Shown: positions 53,444 to 64,000, numbered from the stretch's first letter. The stretch is 64,000 nucleotides of DNA from Winkia neuii (GCF_029011175.1 NZ_CP118946.1:1736001-1800000), one strand, 5' to 3'. Notes: a model not told the origin generated them from the sequence alone. Program-made: numbers and translations.

Positions 53444-54311
53444 GGCAGCTCTTTCAGACCGCAGCCGTTTTGCCGTCCCCACCATGGGGACGGTAGCTAC
53501 AATTACCACCGCTACCCCGCTACCTGACTCGGTAAAGCAGAAGGTGGCGGGCGAATTGTTTCGCCTGGAACAGCTGCTGTCTAAGTTTTTACCCGATTCT
53601 GACATCTCGAAGTTGAACCGGGGCGGGTGGGTACAAGTCCACCCGATGACCGGCCGGGTACTGGTTGCCACCATGGACCTCGCTGCGCTCTCGCAGGGGG
53701 CCTTCTCTCCCCTGATCGGTCGGCTGGCCCAGTTATGGGACGTCAAAGCCTACCTGGCCGCGTTAGCTGCCGGAACGACGCCTACTCTCCCCTCAGAGGA
53801 CGCCATCGCTGCGGCCCGTGCAAGTTGCTCCACAGACCTTCTAGAACACGGCGGCGGACTCCGTTTCCGGCTTCGCGAAGGTAGCATGCTCGACCTCGGC
53901 GGGGTAGCAAAAGGGTACGCGGCAGATCGGGTCAGGGACCTGTGCGAACAGGAGGGAATAGAGCGGGCCCTGGTAGACATCGGCACCTCCTCTATAGCCA
54001 CGCTGGGAGGCCCCTGGACTGTGGGGATCCGTGCAGGGGTCGACTCCATTTCGCAGGTGGTAGAGCTTTCCTCCCACACTTCGCTGTCGACCTCCGGAGA
54101 CTACTTGCAGTGCTTGCCCGAGCTGGTATCGGGGCAGGTGGTGCACCACATCATCGATCCGGCCACCGGGCGTCCCGCCGCGAGTGGCACCCGCCAGGTT
54201 AGCGTTACTTGCGCGGACGGGATGCGGGCCGAGGTCTGTTCCACGGCAGCGCTGGTGGGCAAGATGCCTCCTGCTCTATTCGAGGGCGTAACCGTAGTGG
54301 CCCGTTCCTAG
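53427..54311 (+). CDS. apbE: FAD:protein FMN transferase ApbE
   Basis: The 294-residue flavin transferase has MGTVATI, the FAD-binding DLGGVAKGYAADRV, SLSTSGDY and HHIIDPATGRPA motifs. It covalently attaches FMN to Thr/Ser of FMN_bind domains. No signal peptide is evident, so it may modify its target before or during export, or be retained by another route. It overlaps the gene of its likely target by 17 bases. The stop shares CTAG with the converging ABC ATPase gene. Confidence 0.93.
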   Translation: MTKTTKAALSDRSRFAVPTMGTVATITTATPLPDSVKQKVAGELFRLEQLLSKFLPDSDISKLNRGGWVQVHPMTGRVLVATMDLAALSQGAFSPLIGRLAQLWDVKAYLAALAAGTTPTLPSEDAIAAARASCSTDLLEHGGGLRFRLREGSMLDLGGVAKGYAADRVRDLCEQEGIERALVDIGTSSIATLGGPWTVGIRAGVDSISQVVELSSHTSLSTSGDYLQCLPELVSGQVVHHIIDPATGRPAASGTRQVSVTCADGMRAEVCSTAALVGKMPPALFEGVTVVARS

Positions 54312-55072
54312 TCAGCAATCACGGCCACAGTGCATCCAGCAACACGCCCCAGGGTGAAGGGGCAACCGTATAGGCTGGCAAGACACTTCTCAGTGGCTAC
54401 TTCAGCTACCGGCCCGAATGCGGCTACTCGACCGCGTGCCAAGGCCAGCACCGATCCGCCCAAGTAGAAGGCGTGGTTTGGGTCGTGGGTGGTAAGAACA
54501 ATGGTTTTGCCCAGTTGCTGGTTCAGTTCGCGCAATTGTTTTAGCAGCATATGGGCGCGGGCGGGATCTAGATGCGAGGTCGGTTCGTCTAGCACTATTA
54601 CCTTGGTGTCCTGGGCTAGCGCACCTGCTAGGGAACAAAGTTGGCGTTCGCCTCCCGAAATCTGGGAGTAGCCTTTGTCTGCCAGGTGGGTGATCCCCAT
54701 TGTTTGCAGACACTGCTGGGCCACCTCGCGGTCGGCTTTCGAGGGCGAAGCGAAGTACCCCTGCCTTCCAGTGCGGGCCATAGTGACCACCTCGAGCACC
54801 GAGAAGTTGAATGCGGCGCGCAGCTGCTGGGGCACATATGCCACCTGGTGGGCAATCTGCTTGGGGGTGAGCGCACTTGCTTCCTTGCCCTGCAATAAGA
54901 CCTTGCCGCGACCCGGTTTCAGGGACCCTACTAACAGTTCCAAGAGGGTGGATTTGCCGATGCCGTTTGGGCCTAGCAGGCTCAATATTTGCCCCGCCTC
55001 GATGCGGAAAGAAACATCGTGTAACACCTGGTGGGACCCGTAGGAGAAATCTAGGTGGGCAACCTCGATCAT
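54308..55072 (-). CDS. FecE/FepC-type ABC ATPase
   Basis: The 254-residue ATPase has Walker A GPNGIGKST, the degenerate signature ISGGERQL, Walker B VIVLDEPTSHLD and a switch histidine in TTHDPNHAF. It powers a FecCD-type importer; it overlaps the permease gene by ATGA. The C-terminal 40 residues (TLGRVAGCTVAVIAD end) are as in siderophore or molybdate import ATPases. Confidence 0.9.
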   Translation of the reverse strand: MIEVAHLDFSYGSHQVLHDVSFRIEAGQILSLLGPNGIGKSTLLELLVGSLKPGRGKVLLQGKEASALTPKQIAHQVAYVPQQLRAAFNFSVLEVVTMARTGRQGYFASPSKADREVAQQCLQTMGITHLADKGYSQISGGERQLCSLAGALAQDTKVIVLDEPTSHLDPARAHMLLKQLRELNQQLGKTIVLTTHDPNHAFYLGGSVLALARGRVAAFGPVAEVATEKCLASLYGCPFTLGRVAGCTVAVIAD

Positions 55073-56058
55073 TCGAAGCTCACCCGCCCTCGCACTATCA
55101 GGAATAGGAAAATGGGTACCCCCACGATGCCGGTAAGCACCCCTAGTGGCAGTTCCCCAGAGGTTAGAGTCCGAGCCAACAGATCGATTCCTAGCAGCAT
55201 CGTGGCTCCCATGGACAGGGAGGCGGCAAATACTTTGCGCATGTCGTTACCTACTATCATGCGAGCGAAGTGGGGCACCACTACCCCTACCCAGCCGACG
55301 ATGCCGGCCACCGAAATTACGACGGCCGCTAGTACGGATGCGGCAAAAAGAACGACGGCGCGTTCTGTAGTCACGTTGATGCCGATTGACCGGGCAAATC
55401 TGTCGTCAAAACTGATAGCGTTCAGCCGCCACAGGAACGCCGCTATCACTACCCCGGCCACGGCGAGGGCGGGCAGGATAGACAGCAGCTGCGCAGTTGA
55501 GATGGCCGAGATGGAACCCATCAGCCAAAAGACAATCTGGGGCAGTTTTTCGTACGGGTCAGCAACGAATTTCAGGAATGACACAAGGGAGGCGAAGAAG
55601 GCACCTACCAGCATGCCCGACAGGATCAACGTGACCGGTCCAGACCGGGAGGCATTAGCCAGTAAGAAGGTGAGCCCAACCGATACGATTGCCCACCCCA
55701 CGGCACTGGCCTGGATCAGGATGGAGGAGGCTCCGAAGATGATGGCCAAGCCAGCCCCAAAGCCGGCTCCGTTAGCTACCCCGAGCGTGTAGGGCGAAGA
55801 CAGCGGGTTGTGAAAGATGGCCTGGTATACGGCACCGGCCCCCGCGAGCGCCGCCCCCACTAGGATGGCAGCGCCGATGCGGGGCAGGCGAACCGTGTAC
55901 AGCACAGTTGCCATCTGGGGGTCGGCTTTGCCTACCAATGCCGCTAATACCTGCGACAGCGGGATGGGGAAAGCCCCGATTGCCGCAGCTGCCAAGGCCA
56001 GCGCGACCGGCACTACTACGAATCCGATTGCGCTGGCCAGGCGGGTAGTTTTACTCAC
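55069..56058 (-). CDS. FecCD-family ABC permease
   Basis: The 329-residue permease has about ten membrane helices. The FecCD motifs include RLPRIGAAILVGAALAGAGAVYQAIFHNPLSSPYTLGVANGAGFGA near 55-100 and the GIVGWVGVVVPHFARMIVG coupling segment near 255. It forms a homodimer for uptake of siderophore-iron, haem, cobalamin or similar. It overlaps the binding-protein gene by 8 bases, showing tight translational coupling. Confidence 0.91.
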   Translation of the reverse strand: MSKTTRLASAIGFVVVPVALALAAAAIGAFPIPLSQVLAALVGKADPQMATVLYTVRLPRIGAAILVGAALAGAGAVYQAIFHNPLSSPYTLGVANGAGFGAGLAIIFGASSILIQASAVGWAIVSVGLTFLLANASRSGPVTLILSGMLVGAFFASLVSFLKFVADPYEKLPQIVFWLMGSISAISTAQLLSILPALAVAGVVIAAFLWRLNAISFDDRFARSIGINVTTERAVVLFAASVLAAVVISVAGIVGWVGVVVPHFARMIVGNDMRKVFAASLSMGATMLLGIDLLARTLTSGELPLGVLTGIVGVPIFLFLIVRGRVSFE

Positions 56059-57160
56059 TGACTTTGCCCTTGAAGAGGACGCCGTAGAAGGTCTTGTAGA
56101 AGTCTTCCACCCTCTTCTGGACGTAGTCGGCGCTTACCAGGTTCGGGTAGAACTTGTGGGCGAAGTAGGGTTCGCCCAGGGCCATCGAATCGGTATCGGG
56201 GTTACCCCACGGCTTGGTCCAGTATGGGGCCTTGATGACGTTGCCCTCCTTGACCGCGCGCATCGCCTGCCACTTCGGCGCGGTGGTCACTTCCTTGTAC
56301 ACCTCCGGGTAGCGGTCCTGCACCACTACATAGTCGGGGTCCCAGGCAAGGGCCTGTTCGAAGTTGTACTGCTTGTACCCCTGGATGTCGTCGGCAGCCA
56401 CGTTCTTTGCGCCTGCGCGCACCATCTGGGCGCCCACGTACTTGTCGTTGCCGTAGGTTTGTTCGCCCTCGTTAGCAACTAGCACCGTCTTGGGTTCGGC
56501 AACCTTGCCAACTTTGTCTTCTACATATTTGCGGGACTGCGTGGTGAAGTCCCACAGTTTCTTGGCCTTTTCTTCCTTACCGGTCAGCTTCCCCAAGGTC
56601 TTTACGGACCATTCCAGCCCGTCGGTGTAGGCCTTGTCTGAATCTGCCAGCCGCGGGTTCTGGGCTTCTTCCTGCTTGCCCTCGGCACGCAGGGACACCG
56701 TGGCGTAGGGGATCTTTAGGCCGTCGAGCTTCTTCAGGTCTGCGGGATTGGCTTGGGAGGCGACGATGACGATGTCAGGTTTCAGCGCTGCAACCTGCTC
56801 GACGTTCATGGAGTCGAGTTGCCCCGGAGTGGGCAGCTTCTCGATTCCCGGGAACACATCGACCATGTAGTCTCCAAGGTTGCGTTTCCACTTCTGTTCG
56901 ATGCCCACTACCTGTTTTTGGGCTCCCAGCTGGGCAAGGATGTCCGCGCTGTGGTGTTGCAGCACAACCATACGCTTCACGGGGACTTTGACCGACACCT
57001 GGTGGTCGGCCTGGTCTGTAAATTTCAGTTCCTTAGAGGCCTGCTGACTTTGGGAAGCAGACGTCTTCGCATCGGTATTTTTGGCCTGTTCTCCACAGCC
57101 GGCCAATGCCGGCACGAGCGCTAGCGGCAGCAGTGCAGCCAGGATTCTAGAGGTTCGCAT
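56051..57160 (-). CDS. Substrate-binding lipoprotein of a metal/siderophore ABC importer
   Basis: The 369-residue lipoprotein has lipobox LAGC (Cys22) and a class III helical-backbone PBP fold. The sequence VKRMVVLQHHSADILAQLGA has a His pair. A C-terminal KAPYWTKPWGNPDTDSMALG segment resembles MolA/iron-type binding proteins with a KPWG motif. The substrate could be an iron complex or an oxyanion such as molybdate; the neighbouring iron locus favours iron. No good iron box is seen in the 185-base upstream spacer. Confidence 0.86.
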   Translation of the reverse strand: MRTSRILAALLPLALVPALAGCGEQAKNTDAKTSASQSQQASKELKFTDQADHQVSVKVPVKRMVVLQHHSADILAQLGAQKQVVGIEQKWKRNLGDYMVDVFPGIEKLPTPGQLDSMNVEQVAALKPDIVIVASQANPADLKKLDGLKIPYATVSLRAEGKQEEAQNPRLADSDKAYTDGLEWSVKTLGKLTGKEEKAKKLWDFTTQSRKYVEDKVGKVAEPKTVLVANEGEQTYGNDKYVGAQMVRAGAKNVAADDIQGYKQYNFEQALAWDPDYVVVQDRYPEVYKEVTTAPKWQAMRAVKEGNVIKAPYWTKPWGNPDTDSMALGEPYFAHKFYPNLVSADYVQKRVEDFYKTFYGVLFKGKVSE

Positions 57161-57279
57161 TGGTATATCTACTTTCTATAAACATTCCGCAAATCCAGTG
57201 CGGTTCTTCATAAATTCAATCATAAATGGCAAATTAGCTACCCCTATCCCGCATCTGCGGACTACCTCAGCCTAGAATA

Positions 57280-57324
57280 CTGGTCTATTGGTTTTCGCTT
57301 TTTCTGGATCTTGCGCTAGACCAG
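57280..57324 (+). promoter_or_regulatory. Inverted repeat upstream of pdxS, candidate PdxR operator
   Basis: CTGGTCTA (57280-57287) and TAGACCAG (57317-57324) form a perfect 8-base inverted repeat 29 bases apart, ending 22 bases before pdxS. The half-site ACTGGTCTA resembles the AGTGG-N-CTA-like half-sites of MocR-type PdxR activators in corynebacteria. No pdxR gene is in the window. Confidence 0.5.
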
Positions 57325-57345
57325 AATTACCGCCAAGATTGAGTC

Positions 57346-58278
57346 ATGACGAAAAACAATGTCGCTAAGGGCGACGCAGAAAAAGAAGTTCGTACCGGTT
57401 CCCCTCTAGTCAAGCGCGGCTTGGCTGACATGCTGAAGGGCGGGGTGATCATGGACGTGGTCACTCCCGAACAGGCTCGTATTGCCGAGGACGCAGGCGC
57501 AGTTGCCGTAATGGCTCTGGAACGCGTTCCTGCCGACATTCGCGCCCAGGGCGGCGTGGCCCGCATGTCCGATCCGGATCTGATTGACTCCATCATCGAC
57601 GAAGTGTCCATTCCGGTCATGGCAAAGGCCCGCATCGGCCACTTTGTTGAAGCACAGGTCCTGGAGCACCTGGGCGTCGACTACATTGACGAGTCCGAAG
57701 TACTCTCCCCCGCCGACTACGCCCACCACATCGACAAGCACGATTTCAAGGTCCCCTTCGTCTGCGGTGCTACCAACCTGGGTGAGGCGATCCGTCGTAT
57801 TGCCGAGGGCGCGGCCATGATCCGTTCCAAGGGCGAGGCCGGCACCGGCGACGTGTCGGAGGCAACCACCCATATTCGCACCATTCGCGCGCAGATCGCG
57901 AAGCTGCAGGCCACCTACCAGGCCAACCCCGAGGAACTGTACGTTGCCGCTAAGGAACTGCAGGCTCCTTACGAGATCGTCGAGGAAGTGGCACGCGAGG
58001 GCAAGCTGCCCGTCGTCCTCTTCGTTGCGGGCGGTGTAGCCACCCCGGCAGACGCGGCCATGATGATGCAGCTGGGCGCCGAGGGCGTGTTCGTCGGTTC
58101 CGGCATCTTCAAGTCCGGCAACCCCGAGGCACGCGCAAAGGCGATCGTGAAGGCCGTTGCCCAGTACGACGATCCGGCAGTAGTTGCCGACGTCTCTCGT
58201 GGCCTGGGCGAGGCCATGGTTGGCATCAACGTTGCCGACCTTCCTGCCCCGCACCGCCTAGCGGAGCGCGGCTGGTAA
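57346..58278 (+). CDS. pdxS: Pyridoxal 5'-phosphate synthase subunit PdxS
   Basis: The 310-residue TIM-barrel subunit makes PLP from ribose 5-phosphate, glyceraldehyde 3-phosphate and ammonia. Motifs: [42 protein letters not shown], the catalytic lysine in VMAKARIGH and the second in [10 protein letters not shown]. Length and identity are typical. It overlaps pdxT by one base. PLP made here serves speF and metY among others. Confidence 0.97.
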   Translation: MTKNNVAKGDAEKEVRTGSPLVKRGLADMLKGGVIMDVVTPEQARIAEDAGAVAVMALERVPADIRAQGGVARMSDPDLIDSIIDEVSIPVMAKARIGHFVEAQVLEHLGVDYIDESEVLSPADYAHHIDKHDFKVPFVCGATNLGEAIRRIAEGAAMIRSKGEAGTGDVSEATTHIRTIRAQIAKLQATYQANPEELYVAAKELQAPYEIVEEVAREGKLPVVLFVAGGVATPADAAMMMQLGAEGVFVGSGIFKSGNPEARAKAIVKAVAQYDDPAVVADVSRGLGEAMVGINVADLPAPHRLAERGW

Positions 58279-58916
58279 TGAAGGCACAGGTATTGCCCGG
58301 AACCCGCCAGTCGGGTTCCGGGCCTACTATTGGAGTTTTGGCCCTGCAAGGCGGGGTTGCCGAGCACGCTCAGATGCTTTCTGACCTGGGCGCCACGGTG
58401 CGCCTGGTGCGGAAAGAAGCAGACCTGGAATCCCACCTGGATGGCATCGTGTTGCCCGGCGGGGAATCTTCTACCATTGACCGGCTGCTGAAGATCTTCA
58501 ATATGAAGCAGCTGCTGGCCGACCTGTTGGCAGACGGCCTGCCCTGCCTGGCTACGTGTGCCGGCATGATTTTGGTGTCCAGGAAGGTGCTAGATGCCGC
58601 CCCTGGCCAGACCAGCCTGGGGGTATTGGATACGACCGTCTCTAGGAATGTCTACGGCTCGCAGACTGCCTCGGCAGAAGTAACCTTGGATACCACCTTG
58701 GGGCCCGTTCGAGGCGCCTTCATCAGGGCGCCGAAGATTGTGCGCGTGGGTGAGGACGTGCAGGTGCTCGCCAGGCGCATGCCCGAGCAGGGGGGCCTTG
58801 AAGAAGATGGCGACATTGTTGCCGTCCGTGGGAACAACATTGTGGCCCTGTCCTTCCACCCGGAACTAACCGGGGACGCCACCTTCCACACCGACCTGCT
58901 AAACCGTCTGGCCTAG
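58278..58916 (+). CDS. pdxT: Pyridoxal 5'-phosphate synthase glutaminase subunit PdxT
   Basis: The 212-residue class I glutaminase supplies ammonia to PdxS. The triad is the cysteine in LATCAGMIL with His and Glu in FHPEL. GVLALQGGVAEH and LPGGESSTI are the family signatures. The first 15 residues extend beyond most homologues. The ATG uses the last A of the pdxS stop (TAATG). Downstream there is only a 24-base gap to the converging radical SAM gene. Confidence 0.96.
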   Translation: MKAQVLPGTRQSGSGPTIGVLALQGGVAEHAQMLSDLGATVRLVRKEADLESHLDGIVLPGGESSTIDRLLKIFNMKQLLADLLADGLPCLATCAGMILVSRKVLDAAPGQTSLGVLDTTVSRNVYGSQTASAEVTLDTTLGPVRGAFIRAPKIVRVGEDVQVLARRMPEQGGLEEDGDIVAVRGNNIVALSFHPELTGDATFHTDLLNRLA

Positions 58917-58927
58917 CGGCCCTCCGC

Positions 58928-58957
58928 CCTCAGGCAGCTCTTAGTTGCAGCCTGGGG
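58928..58957. terminator. Possible hairpin between pdxT and the radical SAM gene
   Basis: CCTCAGGC (58928-58935) can pair with GCCTGGGG (58950-58957), with one G-T pair and a 14-base loop. It overlaps the last codons of the radical SAM gene, and no T-run follows. It is weak support for a terminator. Confidence 0.3.
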
Positions 58958-60185
58958 GCAACGGCCGCGAGTCGGCAGACCACCCCTTAGGCATGGGCCC
59001 GTCGTACCCGTCTGGCACATAGACGCAGGTGGGATCGCTAGCCAAGGGGTCGCCGGTAAGTGCGTATGCCGTTGACCTGGAACCGCCACAGAAGTGGTTG
59101 TACTTGCACACCCCGCACTTGCCGTGGAATGCCGAGGGCGTGCGCAGGTCGCGCATAACCTGGCTGTTGGCGTACAGGTCAGCCAAGGGGGTGTCTTTTA
59201 CCGAGCCCACGTGAATGGGCAGGAACCCTGACGGGTAGACGCCCCCAACGTGGTCAATGAATACGAAGCCAGAGCCGGAATTGATAGCCAAGGGCGTGCG
59301 TGGCAGCCGCGGCTTGCGGGCGTGCGCCCCTATCAGCCGCGTCGTCTCCTCGCTCAGCCAGTGGTAGAGCTCGCCGCGCTCGGGCAAAGCCTCGCCCTTT
59401 TGCTGTGCTTCATCGCGCTGGAAGGCAACGCGGCGGTATTGGGGCGCCTCCGTGGTTTTGATGGCGATTCGGTCCGACACGTCATGCAACCAGTGCAGCA
59501 CGTCCTCGCGTTCGGCAGGACTGAGCATGTTCAGCTGGGATCCGCGCCCGGTAGGCACCAGGAAGAACACGTACCACATGAAGGCTTCCAGCTCTATGGC
59601 CTTCGCCAGCATTGCCGGTGCCTCGTGAATGTTGCCGCGGGTAAGCGTGGAGTTTATTTGCAGGCGGAAACCTACCTCGTTGATCCTGCGGGTGGCTTCG
59701 ACCGTCTTCTCGAAAGTACCCGTAATGCCCCGAAAGGCGTCGTGGGTTTCTGGGGTGGCTCCGTCCATCGATACCGACATGGCCTTGCCGCCCGCGTCGC
59801 GCAGAGCCTGCAGCCGTTCGCGGGTGAACAGCGGGGTCACCGAGGGCGAAATCGATACGGACAGGCCCAAATCAGTGCCGTATTGGACAAGTTCCACCAG
59901 GTCTTTGCGTTCAAAGCAATCCCCGCCGGTGAACACCACTAGCGGCCGCGGCTTGTCATATGCCGCCAGCTGTTCCAGGAGGTTCTTCCCCTGCTCAGTG
60001 CTCAGCTGTCCGGGGGCAGCGTGCGGCTGCGCCTCGGCACGGCAGTGTTTGCAGACGAGGGCGCAGGCTCGCGTCACTTCCCAAATTGCAATAAATGGCT
60101 TTTTCGTTAAGTCGTGTCTAATCTGGCGAACCACCGGGTGCTTACGCGTTTTTCCAGTTGAGAGGGCATGTGGGTGGGGAGCCAT
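58941..60185 (-). CDS. Radical SAM/SPASM protein (TIGR04053-like)
   Basis: The 414-residue enzyme has the radical SAM cluster motif CALVCKHC (Cys41, Cys45, Cys48) and TGGDCFERKDL as the glycine motif. The C-terminal SPASM-type cysteines are in KCGVCKYNHFCGG and DPTC. The overall plan and VPTGRGSQLNMLSPAEREDV resemble the TIGR04053 group, relatives of AhbD/NirJ haem-pathway enzymes and peptide maturases found in actinobacteria. No precursor peptide, haem gene or transporter is adjacent. Start ATG follows AGGAG. Function not assigned. Confidence 0.82.
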   Translation of the reverse strand: MAPHPHALSTGKTRKHPVVRQIRHDLTKKPFIAIWEVTRACALVCKHCRAEAQPHAAPGQLSTEQGKNLLEQLAAYDKPRPLVVFTGGDCFERKDLVELVQYGTDLGLSVSISPSVTPLFTRERLQALRDAGGKAMSVSMDGATPETHDAFRGITGTFEKTVEATRRINEVGFRLQINSTLTRGNIHEAPAMLAKAIELEAFMWYVFFLVPTGRGSQLNMLSPAEREDVLHWLHDVSDRIAIKTTEAPQYRRVAFQRDEAQQKGEALPERGELYHWLSEETTRLIGAHARKPRLPRTPLAINSGSGFVFIDHVGGVYPSGFLPIHVGSVKDTPLADLYANSQVMRDLRTPSAFHGKCGVCKYNHFCGGSRSTAYALTGDPLASDPTCVYVPDGYDGPMPKGWSADSRPLPPGCN

Positions 60186-60241
60186 CGCTCACTCCTAAAT
60201 TCGGGTTTTTGACAGGCGCATTTTACTCGTCAGAAAACACG

Positions 60242-60269
60242 TGTGGGCGGGGCCTTCGCCCCGCCCACA
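60242..60269 (-). terminator. Intrinsic terminator of clpC
   Basis: TGTGGGCGGGGC (60242-60253) pairs with GCCCCGCCCACA (60258-60269). On minus a TTTT run follows within four bases. It lies 21 bases past the clpC stop. Confidence 0.88.
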
Positions 60270-60289
60270 TTCTTATGTGCTTGTAATGC

Positions 60290-62815
<2,526 letters not shown>

Positions 62816-62903
62816 GAAACTCCCTTTTGGCGATTGCAAAAACTGCTTCCATTATGGAGGCTTCGCGCGCCCCCTTGCGGCAATGTTCGCTGCCAGCACA
62901 GGT

Positions 62904-62940
62904 TAAAGGGCGCCCCTTTCGGTAGTGGGGACGCCCTTTA
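62904..62940 (-). terminator. Hairpin between the GNAT gene and clpC
   Basis: TAAAGGGCG plus CCCC (62904-62916) pairs with GGGG and CGCCCTTTA (62927-62940) with one bulged A. It lies 28 bases past the GNAT stop on minus and upstream of clpC. There is no T-run on minus. Confidence 0.55.
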
Positions 62941-62968
62941 GGTTGACTATTTAGTGCCGCTAGTTGGC

Positions 62969-63577
62969 TCAGACCAGCGCTTTGACTTTAGCTGGCCGGA
63001 TCATGGCGTAGACCGTAATCCCGGGCAGCGTAGCCACGTCCGCCACCGTCTCGAAGCCAAAGCGTTTGTATAGCCGCTGGCTAGCGGGGGTGGTCGATTC
63101 CAGGAACGCCGGAGCCGGGTCAGAATCGATGATGCCCAACCGGTACTGCAACAGCTTCGAGCCGATGCCCTGCCCACGCGCTTCGGGGGCCGCCCCGAGC
63201 GTGCGCAGGTACCAGTGCTTTTCCTGAGGGCGGAATGCTTCCACCTTGCTTTCGTGGAAGCGTTCGCGCCGCCCGCTTGGAGTAAAGCGTTCAAAAATGT
63301 CCAGCAGGGTGTTGCGAATCTTGTTCACCTTCCCGTCTGGAGACTGGGAGGTAAGGGCACCGATCACCTTGCCGGTTTCCTCGTCAATCGCCACGTCGAG
63401 TGTGGAGATGTAGCCGATTTTTAGGCCTAGCGTTACGTCTGCGGCCATAAGTTTGCGGCAGGCTTCTTCGCTGGGAAACATTGCCCTGCACGAGGGGTCG
63501 TTAGCGAAGGCATCTGCGAAAATCTGTGCGGCTTGTCTAATCTGTTCGTTACTATTTGCTTCTTGGATGCGAACCAA
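62969..63577 (-). CDS. GNAT-family N-acetyltransferase
   Basis: The 202-residue acetyl-CoA-dependent transferase has the acetyl-CoA loop RTLGAAPEARGQGIGSKLL near residues 125-145 and a C-terminal RLYKRFGFE. The N-terminal region with FADAFANDPSCRAMFP resembles the actinobacterial GNAT group that acts on small amines or antibiotics. The substrate is unknown. The start is a TTG with only a distant GAGG; this is the weakest start choice in the window. It is convergent with nothing and lies upstream of clpC on the same strand. Confidence 0.83.
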   Translation of the reverse strand: MVRIQEANSNEQIRQAAQIFADAFANDPSCRAMFPSEEACRKLMAADVTLGLKIGYISTLDVAIDEETGKVIGALTSQSPDGKVNKIRNTLLDIFERFTPSGRRERFHESKVEAFRPQEKHWYLRTLGAAPEARGQGIGSKLLQYRLGIIDSDPAPAFLESTTPASQRLYKRFGFETVADVATLPGITVYAMIRPAKVKALV

Positions 63578-63933
63578 TTTCTGTTTATTCCTCGCATTTC
63601 TAAATTTATCCGCTCTTCTAAGTTAGCAAAATTAGACAAAAACGCAAGCTATTGTAGGGCGAATCACGCGGGGCGGTTCTCTAGTTTCGGGCAAAATACT
63701 GCCGGGATGGGCAGCGAGTGGCAGCGTCCGCCGCAAATCATTGCAGATTACAGAAAACCCGATTATTGGTCGTTTTATCTGCGCTTTCAGGGGCGCAAAA
63801 ATCAAAGAGTAAAAGGTTTTATTTTTTTCGTTTTAGCCATTTTCCTTTCGAGGCCAACGGGTTTTTCTATGTCGTCTTTTCAGGTACCCGCCCCGCCCAC
63901 CCGCGCAGCTCAAATGGGGCACCGTATTCGCGT
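63578..63933. other. AT-rich spacer without a convincing gene
   Basis: About 360 bases with low GC at 63590-63640 and 63760-63850. A plus-strand open frame continues into dtd in another frame (segment WQRPPQIIADYRKPDYWSFY). It lacks a ribosome-binding site and overlaps the dtd start, so it is not called. No tRNA or hairpin stands out. Confidence 0.35.
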
Positions 63934-63939
63934 TACCAT
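63934..63939 (+). promoter_or_regulatory. -10 box of a likely leaderless promoter for dtd
   Basis: TACCAT is followed by GGCTGT and the ATG at 63946. No ribosome-binding site is present. Confidence 0.5.
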
Positions 63940-63945
63940 GGCTGT

Positions 63946-64000
63946 ATGCGAGCACTCATCCAACGCGCAGAAGGCGCCAACGTAACGGTCGAAGGAAAGC
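63946..64000 (+). CDS. dtd: D-aminoacyl-tRNA deacylase, first 18 codons (cut by window edge)
   Basis: The 18 readable codons give MRALIQRAEGANVTVEGK. This matches the N-terminus of Dtd (MRALIQRVxxAxVxVxGE), which removes D-amino acids from mischarged tRNA. The gene continues beyond the window. The start is supported by TACCAT-N6-ATG. Confidence 0.75.
   Translation, partial: MRALIQRAEGANVTVEGK

Noticed and set aside
57406-58254. Open frame of 282 codons on minus, antisense to pdxS
   Set aside because: pdxS is certain; the antisense frame shows only compositional residue patterns.
63533-63985. Plus-strand frame of 150 codons before and across the dtd start
   Set aside because: It begins antisense to the GNAT gene, runs through AT-rich DNA and overlaps dtd out of frame.

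Overview
The window comes from a moderately GC-rich Gram-positive actinobacterium, probably of the Actinomycetaceae type. I base this on the 32-residue ribosomal protein bS22 next to a BldC regulator, the conserved order ppa/dacB/tilS/hpt/ftsH/folE, menaquinone genes, ClpC, a DUF3152 protein, a sortase-E-like LAxSG surface anchor, DtxR-type iron boxes and many apparently leaderless promoters. No genus is assigned. I found no rRNA, tRNA, CRISPR array, insertion sequence or phage gene.

Left part (1-15.9 kb): the 3' end of menE and menA; a CstA/YbdD pyruvate-type importer; two unrecognised genes and two small membrane proteins; a histidine phosphatase and a HAD-IB phosphatase fired from one 34-base divergent promoter; bS22-bldC; a TrkH/TrkA potassium importer; radA; then the folate block folP - folB-folK fusion - DUF3180 on the minus strand. 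In related actinobacteria folP directly follows folE. Here an ornithine decarboxylase (speF), an ornithine/putrescine antiporter (potE) and an EamA exporter, with an AT-rich 500-base leader, sit between folE and folP.

Middle part (21-45 kb): dacB-tilS-hpt-ftsH-folE on minus, ppa on plus, a PfkB sugar kinase and a RipA-like NlpC/P60 endopeptidase. Next is the methionine operon metY-metX-hydrolase, whose leader holds a nested helix set followed by an intrinsic terminator, a good candidate riboswitch or attenuator. Then come a conserved hypothetical gene, a GlcD/GlcF-type fused FAD/Fe-S oxidoreductase, a 1050-residue FG-GAP cell-surface protein behind a DtxR-like box, and pyruvate phosphate dikinase.

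Right part (45-64 kb): a DUF3152 protein, then an eight-gene iron-import locus: FTR1 permease, P19 lipoprotein, DUF2318 membrane protein, two MacB-type permeases, ATPase, FMN-binding lipoprotein with a flavinylation motif, and the flavin transferase ApbE. It is followed by a convergent FecBCD-type importer, pdxS-pdxT behind an inverted repeat, an orphan radical SAM/SPASM enzyme, clpC, a GNAT acetyltransferase and the first codons of dtd.

The main themes are iron and redox handling at the envelope, methionine/folate/PLP supply, and acid/polyamine metabolism. Nine start codons lie 6-7 bases after a TAnnnT hexamer, and four of nine convergent gene pairs end in a shared CTAG.
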